From Breoghania sp. (GTDB taxonomy: Bacteria; Pseudomonadota; Alphaproteobacteria; Rhizobiales; Stappiaceae), in the NCBI RefSeq assembly GCF_963674635.1, contig NZ_OY771475.1:372001-436000 (forward strand): a stretch of 64,000 bases of DNA, given 5' to 3'. The notes beneath the pieces were generated by a model that ran no database searches, was not told the DNA's origin, and worked only from the letters and a program-made list of their open reading frames with translations. Both the position numbers and the translations under genes were made by a program. Positions 45,750-54,024 of this stretch are shown here, in pieces (position 1 is the first letter of the stretch; each line of letters opens with the position of its first letter).

Positions 45750-46510
45750 CGCGTCAGGATGTTGAGAACTCCGATCCCATGCGCAAGGCGCAGGAACTCA
45801 TGCGTCCGGCGCTGCCCAAGCGCTTCTACAAGGATGTGAGCGTTGAGGCGCGCGAAGAGGGGCATGTGGTGCTGCTCGACGGGCGCACCGTCAAGACGCC
45901 GGGCAAGCTGACCCTTGCCTTGCCGCTTGCCGAACTGGCAGAGGCGGTGGCCGAAGAATGGCGCGCGCAGGTGGAGGTGATCGATCCGGGCGTCATGCAC
46001 ATGACGCGGATCGTCAATTCCGGTATTGAGGCGGTTCCGGCCAAACATCAAGAGGTCGCCGACGTGGTTGCCGCCTATGCGGGCACGGATCTTCTGTGCT
46101 ACCGCGCCGATGGGCCGGAGCGGCTGGTCGAACGGCAGGCCGAGATATGGGGTCCGGTCCATGCGTGGGCGGAGAAAACGCTCGGCACAAGGCTGGTTCT
46201 GGCGCAGGGCGTCATGCCCGTAGAGCAGCCTGCCGAGACCCTTGCCGCGATCCGCGAGGCGGTCAGACGGTTCACGTCACTGGAGCTTGCGGCTCTGCAT
46301 ACGGTGACGACGCTGACGGGCTCGGTCTTGCTGGCGCTGGCGCTTGCGGCTGGTGAGATTGATGCTGAGCGCACATGGGCGGCGGCCCATGTGGATGAGG
46401 ACTGGAACGCGGAATTGTGGGGGCAGGACGCGGAAGCGATGCGTCTTCGCGAAACCAAGCAGGCGGAGTTCGAGGCCGCGGCAAAGGTGCTTGCGCTGCT
46501 GTCCGCCTGA
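45746..46510 (+). CDS. F1-ATPase assembly chaperone, ATP12 family
   Basis: ATP12-type proteins bind the F1 alpha subunit before it joins the hexamer; the family occurs in mitochondria and alphaproteobacteria. The 254 residues include the N-terminal RFYKDVSVEAREEGHVVLLDGR (cut here at 20 or fewer: LLDGRTVKTPGK), WRAQVEVIDP, and the conserved TVTTLTGSVLLALAL helix. The ribosome site GGAGG is inside the preceding HAD gene, with an ATGA overlap. A bidirectional terminator lies downstream. Confidence 0.93.
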   Translation: MTRQDVENSDPMRKAQELMRPALPKRFYKDVSVEAREEGHVVLLDGRTVKTPGKLTLALPLAELAEAVAEEWRAQVEVIDPGVMHMTRIVNSGIEAVPAKHQEVADVVAAYAGTDLLCYRADGPERLVERQAEIWGPVHAWAEKTLGTRLVLAQGVMPVEQPAETLAAIREAVRRFTSLELAALHTVTTLTGSVLLALALAAGEIDAERTWAAAHVDEDWNAELWGQDAEAMRLRETKQAEFEAAAKVLALLSA

Positions 46511-46536
46511 TACGGGATCCCCTAGTCTAAAAAGAC

Positions 46537-46570
46537 AAAAGGCGCAGGGCCATCGGCCTCTGCGCCTTTT
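46537..46570. terminator. Bidirectional terminator between ATP12 and Anbu genes
   Basis: AAAAGGCGCAG pairs with CTGCGCCTTTT, with a T-rich tail on both strands. It can end the plus-strand HAD-ATP12 transcript and the minus-strand Anbu transcript. Confidence 0.82.
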
Positions 46571-46593
46571 GTTTATCCGCGTGTCGTTGGCGC

Positions 46594-47325
46594 TTATACG
46601 TCGAAGGGGGGTAACTGCGAGAAGGCATCGCGCAGGGCATCCGACCACGATTGCGAGAGATCGCGGAAATAGGCGTCATCCGGCTCGATGCGGGTCTGAC
46701 GGCTGACCTCCAGCGTTCCGGTGTTGTAGAGCAGCATGTCGATGGGCATGCCCACGGAGAGGTTGGAGCGCAATGTGGAATCGAAGGAAATCAGCACCAG
46801 CTTTGCCGCATCGCCAAGCGTCATGTCCGCCCTCGTGACCCTATCGAGGATCGGCTTTCCGTATTTGTGCTCGCCGATCTGCAGGAAGGGCGTGTCTTCG
46901 GTGGCCTCGATGAAATTGCCCGCGGCATAGATCTGGAAGAGCCGCGGCGGCTCGTTGCCGATCTGCCCCCCCAGAAGGAAGGACACGCCGAAATTCTCGC
47001 TGTTGGCGGCGAGCGCTTCGCCGTCGATGGCCTTCACGTCGCGCACCGCCTGGCCGACCACGCGCGCGACCTGGAACATGGTGGTCGCGTTCATGATCGT
47101 CGGCTGGGTCAGGGTCTCGTCGTGGGAGCGTTCCTGCAGCAGCGAAATGACGGATTGGGTAACCGCAAGGTTGCCCGCCGCGCACAGGGCAATGACGCGA
47201 TCGCCCTTCTTTTCGAAGATGTGAAGCTTGCGAAAGGTGGCGATATTGTCGAGCCCCGCATTGGTGCGGGTATCGGCTGCGAATACCAGACCACGGTCAA
47301 GCCGCAAGGCGACGCAATAGGTCAT
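46594..47325 (-). CDS. Anbu proteasome-like peptidase
   Basis: Anbu is a bacterial homologue of proteasome beta and HslV subunits, an Ntn-hydrolase that self-assembles. The 243 residues begin M-T-Y-C-V-A-L-R-L-D, so Thr2 becomes the N-terminal nucleophile after Met removal; Asp18 (AADTRTNAG) and Lys33 (TFRKLHIF) fit the other catalytic residues of the fold. ALCAAGNLAVTQSV and GVSFLLGGQIG are family motifs. It lies downstream of the ATP-grasp, alpha-E and transglutaminase genes on the same strand but separated by 412 bases. It could process or degrade the products of that set; its substrate is unknown. Confidence 0.93.
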   Translation of the reverse strand: MTYCVALRLDRGLVFAADTRTNAGLDNIATFRKLHIFEKKGDRVIALCAAGNLAVTQSVISLLQERSHDETLTQPTIMNATTMFQVARVVGQAVRDVKAIDGEALAANSENFGVSFLLGGQIGNEPPRLFQIYAAGNFIEATEDTPFLQIGEHKYGKPILDRVTRADMTLGDAAKLVLISFDSTLRSNLSVGMPIDMLLYNTGTLEVSRQTRIEPDDAYFRDLSQSWSDALRDAFSQLPPFDV

Positions 47326-47737
47326 TTCCAGTCCTCAAAACGCCGACCTCAACCGTCCTGCTCGCCCTTGACGGGTGCGGGTGTCCGGCAGCGTCAGTTG
47401 TCCAAACATCTGTCGGGATTTGATATCCGCGCCGACCCGCGGTCCTTCGCCCCAAAGAGTTGCCAGTTTCCACGCAACGTGTCGCCCGGTGACGAGCGGG
47501 CGGATAATGACCTTTCACGCGGCAGCCCGCCAATCGGGACCAATGCGCAGAGCGCACCTCGTCCATGGCATCGGTTTGCCCCGCTTGCCAGCCTGGCTGG
47601 AGAGGCTTTGGCTGGCCATAGGGATCTGGAACAGATCCGTCGCGCGCCAGCTTTCGCCAGTCGTCTCCCGGCCGATGGCAGATGGCACCTGCGCGCATTA
47701 TGGCATGTGCCCTGGCATATTCCGTCTTTGCCATCGG
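47326..47737. other. Spacer between the transglutaminase and Anbu genes
   Basis: No convincing gene. A minus-strand frame of 145 codons begins a few bases after the transglutaminase stop but has no ribosome site, is Arg/Gly/Ala-rich, and overlaps the 5' end of the Anbu gene. The spacer may hold a separate promoter for Anbu. Confidence 0.5.
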
Positions 47738-48556
47738 CTATTGCTGCTGTTGCTGGGCGACCCGTTCAACCCGGACCTCCACCGCCAGCTCTTCCTGCGC
47801 GCCGCCCCAGCGTACACCGCGAATCGGGGCTGCGGAACGGGAATCCAGCCCCACGGAAAGCCGGATGTGATGGTCGGTCGGGCATATGCCGTTGGAGACG
47901 TCGAAGCCCACCCAGCCGAGGTCGTCGATCAGCACTTCCGCCCAGGCATGGTGCGCCTCCGATGCCGGGTCGTCCTCCTCAAGGAACAGGTAACCGGAGA
48001 TGTAGCGCGCGGGCACACCGGCATGGCGCGCGGCGGAAATGAAAACATGGGCGTGGTCCTGGCAGACGCCTTCTCCGGCGGTGAGCACATCGGCGGCCGG
48101 CATGTGGGTCTCGGTGACGCCGACCTTGTAGTCCACTTCGGAGCGGATCGCGGCCATCAGCTTGTGAAAGCAGCCTGGATCGGCGCTGTCGGTAATGAGC
48201 GCGGCAAGCTTGCGGATGCCGGCGTTGGTGTGGGTGAGGTCGCTCTGGCGCAGATAGACACGCGCGGGCATCGTTTCCGGCAGGAAGCCCAGAACGCCGT
48301 GATTGTTGCGCGTTTCCACGATGCCGGTGGCGGTGATGGTCATGGTGTCGCCGAGGCGGCCCTGATTGATCAGGTTCACCACATTTCCGAAGGCATCGGA
48401 ATAGGTGAGGGCGCGCTCGAGGCCGGGCGTCTCGATCTGCCAGTTCAAGACGCTCTGACAGGTGTCGGAGGGCGGCGTCAGGCGCAAGTGCTGCACGGAC
48501 TGACTGACCGGGGCGTCATAGTGGTAATGGGTCGCGTGACTGATTTCGATGCGCAT
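47738..48556 (-). CDS. Transglutaminase-like cysteine protease family protein
   Basis: The 272-residue protein has the bacterial transglutaminase N-terminal domain (MRIEISHATHYHYDAPVS) followed by the papain-like core with Cys165 (GEGVCQDHAH), His203 (SEAHHAWAEV) and Asp219 (GFDVSNG). Proteins of this kind usually cleave or ligate amide bonds. It ends in an unusual run of five Gln. The ATG at 48556 is preferred over a TTG five codons earlier. It sits directly downstream of the alpha-E gene (93 bases), its constant companion. Confidence 0.92.
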   Translation of the reverse strand: MRIEISHATHYHYDAPVSQSVQHLRLTPPSDTCQSVLNWQIETPGLERALTYSDAFGNVVNLINQGRLGDTMTITATGIVETRNNHGVLGFLPETMPARVYLRQSDLTHTNAGIRKLAALITDSADPGCFHKLMAAIRSEVDYKVGVTETHMPAADVLTAGEGVCQDHAHVFISAARHAGVPARYISGYLFLEEDDPASEAHHAWAEVLIDDLGWVGFDVSNGICPTDHHIRLSVGLDSRSAAPIRGVRWGGAQEELAVEVRVERVAQQQQQ

Positions 48557-48649
48557 CGGTCCGTCCGGCAATCGGGCCCTTTGGAGCCCTTGGAAGGGGC
48601 TGGGCGGTTCAGGTCAGGTCGAGGGTGGCTCAGGCAGCTGCGGTTTTCG

Positions 48650-49600
48650 TCAGGCGAAATTGTAGTCCGAAGCGAGCGACATGGTCAGTGTGTTGTTGCA
48701 CGTAATGAAGTTCTGCAGGAACTCGTGGAGACCATCGGAGAAGATCGTCGTCATGTCGCCTTCGCGCAGGGTCTTGTAAGTCTGATCGGCGATATCGATC
48801 GAAGGCGTACGTTCACCGTAGATCTGCTCGATACCATTCGTACTCTGGGTCAGCCACGCGTAGCAGTGGATGAGCGAACGGGGCATCTCGCGGCGGAGGA
48901 TCAGAAATTCCGCCACATTCCAGGGTTTCGGCCGGTTGTCCTTGTAGATCCAGCGGTAGTTGCGGTGGGCGGAGACGGAGCGCAGGATCGTCGACCACTG
49001 GTAGTTGTCCATGCCGCCGCCGATCATTTCGGTCTGCGGCAGGAGCAGGTGGTATTTCACGTCGAGAATGCGGGACGTGTTGTCAGCGCGTTCCACAAAA
49101 GCGCCCAACTGGCTGAAATGGAACGTGTCGTTGCGCAGGATGGAGCCAAGCATCGCGCCGCGGAACAGCATGGAGCGTTCCTTGATCCAGTCAAGCAGCG
49201 TCGGCAGCTTGTTGCGCGTCATGTGATGCGGCTTGATGTCGGAATACTCAATCCACGTGGTGTTGAGGCTTTCCCACATCTCCCGGGTGATGGCCGTGCG
49301 CACGGAGCGGGCATTGTCCCGCGCGGTCCGCAGGCAGGAGCGTACCGACGAGGGGTTGTTCTCGTCGAAGAGCATGTAGCTGACGACGTTTTTCTCGTTC
49401 ATCTCGTCATAGAGATCGGAAAAACCGGCTTCGCAGCCCGCGCTGACCAGCGTGGACTTCCAGTCCTCGCGATGGCCGCCATTGCCGACGCCCGGCAGGA
49501 GCGAAATGCGATAGCCGACATCCACGAGCCGTGCCATGTCCTCGGACCGCTCCACATAACGCGAAAGCCAGAAAAGGGAACTCGCCGTGCGACCTAGCAT
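48650..49600 (-). CDS. Alpha-E domain protein
   Basis: The 316-residue alpha-helical protein (COG2307 type) starts with the family motif MLGRTASSLFWLSRYVERSE and continues with many conserved Arg, Glu and His residues (AFVERADNTSRILDVKYH, then SVSAHRNYRW). The fold has no known catalytic activity; the family always sits next to COG2308 ATP-grasp proteins. The ATG at 49600 has AGGAGGGA upstream; the frame is open to 49870 but those residues are Arg/Ser/Pro-rich and lack family character. Confidence 0.93.
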   Translation of the reverse strand: MLGRTASSLFWLSRYVERSEDMARLVDVGYRISLLPGVGNGGHREDWKSTLVSAGCEAGFSDLYDEMNEKNVVSYMLFDENNPSSVRSCLRTARDNARSVRTAITREMWESLNTTWIEYSDIKPHHMTRNKLPTLLDWIKERSMLFRGAMLGSILRNDTFHFSQLGAFVERADNTSRILDVKYHLLLPQTEMIGGGMDNYQWSTILRSVSAHRNYRWIYKDNRPKPWNVAEFLILRREMPRSLIHCYAWLTQSTNGIEQIYGERTPSIDIADQTYKTLREGDMTTIFSDGLHEFLQNFITCNNTLTMSLASDYNFA

Positions 49601-49721
49601 GAGGCGTCCCTCCTGTCGCGGTGGTGTGAAACAGGACCGGAAACAGGCGGCGCGTCGGCAAGGGCGCGCATCGGCTTCTGGTTGGTCTTCATCGGGATCC
49701 CCCTCATCTTCCGGCGCGCCA

Positions 49722-51143
49722 TCAGTCTTCCAGCACCCATGTGTCCTTGGTGCCGCCTCCCTGACTGGAATTGACGACCAGCGAACCCTTCTTGAGGGCG
49801 ACGCGGGTGAGGCCGCCGGGTGTGATGCGCACCTGATCGCCGACAAGCACATAGGGGCGCAGATCCACATGGCGCGGGGCTATTCCCGCTCCCGTGAAGG
49901 TGGGGCAGCCGGACAGGGCCAGCGTTGGCTGGGCGATATAGTTGCCGGGTCGCGCCTTGAGCTTTCTTGCAAAGGCCGCGCGTTCCTTTCTGGAGGCGGT
50001 CGGGCCCACAAGCATGCCGTAACCGCCAGCCCCGTGGACCTCCTTCACCACCAGGTCCTCAAGGTGTTCGAGCACATAGGCGAGGTTCTCCCTGTCCCCG
50101 CACTTCCAAGTCGGAACGTTGTTCAGGATTGGCTTCTGACCCGTATAGAACTCGATGATTTCGGGCATGTAGGAATACATGGCCTTGTCGTCGGCGATGC
50201 CGGTGCCGGGGGCATTGGTGATGGTGACGCGTCCCGCACGATAAACGTCGAACAGTCCCGGGACGCCCAGGGTCGAATCCGGCCGGAAGGTGAGGGGGTC
50301 GAGATAGGCGTCGTCGATCCGGCGGTAGAGCACGTCGACGCGCTCCGGCTGGCGCGTGGTGCGCATGTAGAGATAGCCGTCATCCACGAAGAGATCACGG
50401 CCCTCCACCAGTTCCACGCCCATCGTGTCGGCGAGGAAGGCGTGTTCGTAATAGGCGGAATTGTAAATGCCCGGCGTCAGGACCGCGATGTTCGGAGGCC
50501 CGTCGCAGGCAGGCGGTGCGACGCTTTCCAGCGTCTCGCGCAGCAGTTCCGGGTACTGGTCGATCGGTGCGACCCGGTGGCTTTGGAACAGCTCCGGGAA
50601 CATGTGCATCATCGTTTCCCGGTTCTCCAGCATGTAGGAAACGCCGGAGGGAGTGCGGGTGTTGTCCTCCAGAACATAGAACTCGTCTTCGGAAACGCGG
50701 ACCAGATCCGTTCCGATGATATGGGCATAGACCTGACGCGCCGGGGTGTGGCCGACCATTTCCGGCAGGAAGGCCTCGTTCTGGATGACCAGTTCTGCGG
50801 GCAGGCGTCCGGCCCGGATGATTTCCTGACGGTGATAGAGATCGTGGATCAGGGCATTGAGCGCGCGCACACGCTGATCGATGCCGGCGGAGAGCCTGCG
50901 CCACTCGCGGGCAGCCAGAATGCGCGGCACGATATCGAAGGGGATCAGACGTTCGGTCTCTTCATCCGTGCCATAGACCGCGAAGGTGATGCCGTGACGA
51001 CGGAAGATCGTTTCCGCTTCGCCGGAAAGCCGCTTCAAATCGTTCTTCGGTATCTGGTTCAGCCACTCGTCCAATTGCTTGTAGGCGGTGCGTGGCGAGC
51101 CATCTGCGTTCAACATTTCGTTGAAGAAGCCTTCATCGGCCAT
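49722..51143 (-). CDS. Circularly permuted ATP-grasp peptide ligase
   Basis: The 473-residue cytoplasmic protein belongs to the circularly permuted ATP-grasp group (COG2308), expected to join a carboxylate to an amine using ATP. Visible motifs include IYGTDEE-like (AVYGTDEETERLIPFD), the acidic DDGYLYMRT, NAPGTGIADDKA, and the Gly-rich VKEVHGAGGYGMLVG loop for ATP. The C-terminus RVALKKGSLVVNSSQGGGTKDTWVL is the family's hallmark. It is the first gene of the minus-strand group, divergent from pccB. Confidence 0.93.
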   Translation of the reverse strand: MADEGFFNEMLNADGSPRTAYKQLDEWLNQIPKNDLKRLSGEAETIFRRHGITFAVYGTDEETERLIPFDIVPRILAAREWRRLSAGIDQRVRALNALIHDLYHRQEIIRAGRLPAELVIQNEAFLPEMVGHTPARQVYAHIIGTDLVRVSEDEFYVLEDNTRTPSGVSYMLENRETMMHMFPELFQSHRVAPIDQYPELLRETLESVAPPACDGPPNIAVLTPGIYNSAYYEHAFLADTMGVELVEGRDLFVDDGYLYMRTTRQPERVDVLYRRIDDAYLDPLTFRPDSTLGVPGLFDVYRAGRVTITNAPGTGIADDKAMYSYMPEIIEFYTGQKPILNNVPTWKCGDRENLAYVLEHLEDLVVKEVHGAGGYGMLVGPTASRKERAAFARKLKARPGNYIAQPTLALSGCPTFTGAGIAPRHVDLRPYVLVGDQVRITPGGLTRVALKKGSLVVNSSQGGGTKDTWVLED

Positions 51144-51447
51144 GAGCGTCTGATGTCCCCCATCCCTTGAACATTCCTTTACGGAACGCGTGAGCCGCCA
51201 TTTGGTTCACCTGGGCGGCGCATGTTTTGCAGCGGTGAAACCTTGTGCCTAAAATCATTGCAAATGGTTCCGATGTCGCCAAGGGTAAATCACTTGCGGC
51301 GGGTGCCTAATTGATGTGCATGGCCGAGGCGGTCGGAACAGGGCTTACGCTACAGGATTTGGCAATTTGACGTAGGTGGTGCTTTGCCGCCTTGTTGGCG
51401 CGTGCTAATAGCCTGCGCAGAGGTAGGTATGTGGAGGAAACCGGATC
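51144..51447. promoter_or_regulatory. Divergent promoter region of the ATP-grasp and pccB genes
   Basis: No gene is seen in these 304 bases. CATTGCAAATG (51256-51266) is a near-palindrome, similar to the TTTGCAAA half-sites known for PccR-type regulators of propionyl-CoA carboxylase in Rhodobacter. I cannot place -35 and -10 boxes with confidence for either direction. Confidence 0.35.
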
Positions 51448-52980
51448 ATGCAGGAAATTCTGGAGGAGCTTGAGCGCAGGCGTGGCGTGGCGCGGCTCGG
51501 CGGCGGGCAGAAACGTATCGATGCACAGCATGCGCGCGGCAAGCTGACTGCGCGCGAACGCATCGAGATCCTGCTCGACGAGAATTCCTTCGAAGAATAC
51601 GACATGTTCAAGCAGCATCGCTGCACCGATTTCGGCATGGATGAAAGCCACATTCCCGGCGACGGTGTCGTGACCGGGTGGGGCACGATCAATGGCCGGA
51701 CGGTCTATGTCTTCTCCAAGGACTTCACGGTCTTCGGCGGCTCCCTGTCGGAAACGCACGCCCAGAAGATCACGAAGATCCAGGATATGGCATTGCGCAA
51801 TCGCGCTCCGATCATCGGCATCTTCGATGCGGGCGGTGCGCGCATTCAGGAAGGCGTTGCGGCCCTTGGCGGCTATGGCGAGGTGTTCCAGCGCAATGTC
51901 ACGGCCTCCGGCGTGATCCCGCAGATCTCTGTCATCATGGGGCCTTGCGCGGGTGGCGATGTCTATTCGCCCGCCATGACCGATTTCATCTTCATGGTGC
52001 GTGACACGTCCTACATGTTCGTGACCGGGCCGGACGTGGTGAAGACGGTGACCAACGAGACGGTGACCGCCGAACAGCTGGGCGGCGCCTCTGTCCACAC
52101 CACGAAGTCCTCCATTGCCGATGGGGCTTATGACAACGACGTCGACGCGCTTCAGCAGATGCGGCGGCTGGTGGATTTCCTGCCCATGCACAACATGGCG
52201 GAAGGGCCGGAAGTGTCCGTTGTCGATGATCCGACACGGATCGACATGAGCCTCGACAAGCTTGTTCCCGCCAATCCGAACAAGCCCTATGACATGAAGG
52301 AACTGATCCGCAAAACCCTTGATGAGGGGGACTTCTTCGAGATTCAGGAGAAGTTCGCGGGCAATATCGTGATCGGGCTGGGGCGCATCGAGGGCCGCAC
52401 GGTTGGCGTGGTGGCGAACCAGCCGATGGTGCTGGCGGGGGTTCTGGATTCCGACGCCTCGCGCAAGGCGGCGCGGTTCGTGCGCTTCTGCGACTGTTTC
52501 GGTATTCCGGTTCTGACCTTCGTTGATGTTCCGGGTTTCCTGCCGGGCACGGCGCAGGAATATGGCGGGCTCATCAAGCACGGCGCGAAGCTGCTGTTCG
52601 CCTATGCGGAGGCGACGATCCCGAAAGTGACCGTGATTACCCGCAAGGCCTATGGCGGCGCCTATGACGTGATGAGTTCCAAGCATATCCGCGGCGACAT
52701 CAACTATGCCTGGCCGAGCGCGGAAATTGCGGTGATGGGTGCCAAGGGGGCGGTTGAGATCCTCTATCGCTCCGAACTGGGCGACAAGGACAAGATCGCC
52801 AAGCGCACCAAGGATTACGAGGATCGTTTCGCCAATCCGTTCGTTGCGGCAGAGCGCGGCTATATCGACGAAGTGATCATGCCGCATTCCACACGTCGTC
52901 GCGTCTCAAGGGCGCTGGCGATGCTGCGCACCAAGTCCAGCGACATTCCGTGGAAGAAACACGGCAATATCCCGCTTTAG
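51448..52980 (+). CDS. pccB: Propionyl-CoA carboxylase beta (carboxyltransferase) subunit
   Basis: With PccA the enzyme carboxylates propionyl-CoA to methylmalonyl-CoA, using biotin. The 510 residues hold the two crotonase-like carboxyltransferase domains: GPCAGGDVYSPAMTDFIFMV in the first, and FVDVPGFLPGTAQEYGG and RKAYGGAYDVMSSKHI in the second. The length is typical. The ATG has a GGAGG ribosome site. It is separated from pccA by 4.4 kb, and ends in its own terminator, so the two subunits are not one transcript. Confidence 0.97.
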   Translation: MQEILEELERRRGVARLGGGQKRIDAQHARGKLTARERIEILLDENSFEEYDMFKQHRCTDFGMDESHIPGDGVVTGWGTINGRTVYVFSKDFTVFGGSLSETHAQKITKIQDMALRNRAPIIGIFDAGGARIQEGVAALGGYGEVFQRNVTASGVIPQISVIMGPCAGGDVYSPAMTDFIFMVRDTSYMFVTGPDVVKTVTNETVTAEQLGGASVHTTKSSIADGAYDNDVDALQQMRRLVDFLPMHNMAEGPEVSVVDDPTRIDMSLDKLVPANPNKPYDMKELIRKTLDEGDFFEIQEKFAGNIVIGLGRIEGRTVGVVANQPMVLAGVLDSDASRKAARFVRFCDCFGIPVLTFVDVPGFLPGTAQEYGGLIKHGAKLLFAYAEATIPKVTVITRKAYGGAYDVMSSKHIRGDINYAWPSAEIAVMGAKGAVEILYRSELGDKDKIAKRTKDYEDRFANPFVAAERGYIDEVIMPHSTRRRVSRALAMLRTKSSDIPWKKHGNIPL

Positions 52981-53012
52981 GACCAGAGGGCGTCTCGGGA
53001 TCATGAGACAAG

Positions 53013-53036
53013 GGGCGGCCCGCGAGGTCGCCCTTT
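53013..53036 (+). terminator. Terminator of pccB
   Basis: GGGCGGCC pairs with GGTCGCCC (one G-U pair) across a five-base loop, followed by TTTCTG. The short T run makes it a modest terminator. Confidence 0.6.
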
Positions 53037-53074
53037 CTGTTATCGCCTGAGGCCAGAGCGGGATGAGGCCCGGT

Positions 53075-53386
53075 TCATTCGAACTGTCTGCGGATGGTGA
53101 CGGAAATGCAGCGATAGCCGGCAAAGCACTGACCCGTCTCCTGTGTCGCCACATAAACGGGTTCGACGATTTCCATGTACATGCACTTGCCGCGGTCGGC
53201 CACGAGGCGTTCGTAACTGTGCGCGCTGGTGTTCATCGTGATCGCACGTTCGCTCTGCACGAGGGAGCGAACCTGGTCGCAAGAGAGTGTGCGTGTGTCG
53301 GGGCGCGCCTCGGCGAGGGTTGGCAGGGCCGCAACGCTTGCTGCGAGAAGGCCGGCAAGAAACGGACCTGAACGGATAGGGCGCAT
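53075..53386 (-). CDS. Hypothetical exported Cys-containing protein
   Basis: A 103-residue protein I do not recognise. From the ATG at 53386 (AAGGAGCC upstream) it has a signal peptide (FLAGLLAASVAALPTLAEA) and a short mature part with four Cys (LSCDQVRS, RGKCMYMEI, GQCFAGYRC), enough for two disulfides in the periplasm. An open frame to 53509 would bury the signal. It stands alone between pccB and folB, both of which point away from or toward it without overlap. Confidence 0.6.
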   Translation of the reverse strand: MRPIRSGPFLAGLLAASVAALPTLAEARPDTRTLSCDQVRSLVQSERAITMNTSAHSYERLVADRGKCMYMEIVEPVYVATQETGQCFAGYRCISVTIRRQFE

Positions 53387-53576
53387 CTGAAGGCTCCTTG
53401 GGCGTCTGTCTTGGTCTGGCGATATCGGCGGATCTGGCGGAGCGTTGCCCGGGGAAATGAGGCGTGTCGCTCCGATTGATCGCACGATCAAAATAGGAAG
53501 CCATTTCAACCAAGACTATGACGTGCGTCACGTTTTTTGACATGACACTGTGCGCCCTGTCGGCCGTGAGGAGCGG

Positions 53577-53936
53577 TCAGGCGCGGCTACGCTCGATCTC
53601 GATGCTGACCTGCCCGGAGGCGATCGGCAAGGGGGCGCCGGGCTTGTGGACGCGTACGGCGACACGCGCGATCCGTTCATCGCCCAAGATGGCGTCGGCA
53701 ATCGCCTGGGCAAGTCGCTCGATCAGCTTGAACCGTTGGCCCATGACGACCTCTTCCACCGTGCGGGTCAGGCCCGCATAGCAGATCGTGTCCTCGTAAT
53801 TGTCGCTCGACCCTGCCTTGGAAAGATCGGCCCAGATGGTCAGGTCGACGTGAAACCGCTGGCCAAGGCGCGCTTCTTCCTCGTAAACGCCGTGATAGGC
53901 GAAGAAGCTCAGATCTTCCAGAATGATGCGGTCCAT
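53577..53936 (-). CDS. folB: Dihydroneopterin aldolase
   Basis: FolB cleaves dihydroneopterin to 6-hydroxymethyl-dihydropterin in folate synthesis. The 119 residues are the usual length. The catalytic-site residues are seen as Glu21 (HGVYEEEARLGQ), Tyr53 (CYAGL) and Lys98 (VHKPGAP). folP and folK are not next to it here. Confidence 0.94.
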   Translation of the reverse strand: MDRIILEDLSFFAYHGVYEEEARLGQRFHVDLTIWADLSKAGSSDNYEDTICYAGLTRTVEEVVMGQRFKLIERLAQAIADAILGDERIARVAVRVHKPGAPLPIASGQVSIEIERSRA

Positions 53937-53963
53937 CGTGATGCCTGACGCAAAGGGGGTAAA

Positions 53964-54008
53964 GCGCGGGCTTTAAACCATCGCGCAGTGGATGGCCAGA
54001 GCCCGCGC
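53964..54008 (-). terminator. Inverted repeat downstream of lrgB
   Basis: GCGCGGGCT and AGCCCGCGC (nine perfect pairs) flank a 27-base loop, followed on the minus strand by TTTA. It may terminate the lrgAB transcript upstream of folB; the long loop and short T run make this uncertain. Confidence 0.4.
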
Positions 54009-54024
54009 CAATTCGTGGGGTGTT

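Noticed and set aside
47297..47734. 145-codon minus-strand frame between the transglutaminase and Anbu genes
   Set aside because: It overlaps the Anbu start, has no ribosome site and has composition of non-coding GC-rich DNA.
49601..49870. 90-codon extension of the alpha-E protein
   Set aside because: The ATG at 49600 has an AGGAGGGA ribosome site and begins with the family's first motif; the extension is low-complexity.
47375..51170. Plus-strand frames of 740 and 527 codons across the transglutaminase, alpha-E and ATP-grasp genes
   Set aside because: They cross real gene borders, are Gly/Arg/Asp/His-rich, and the minus-strand genes have intact catalytic motifs.
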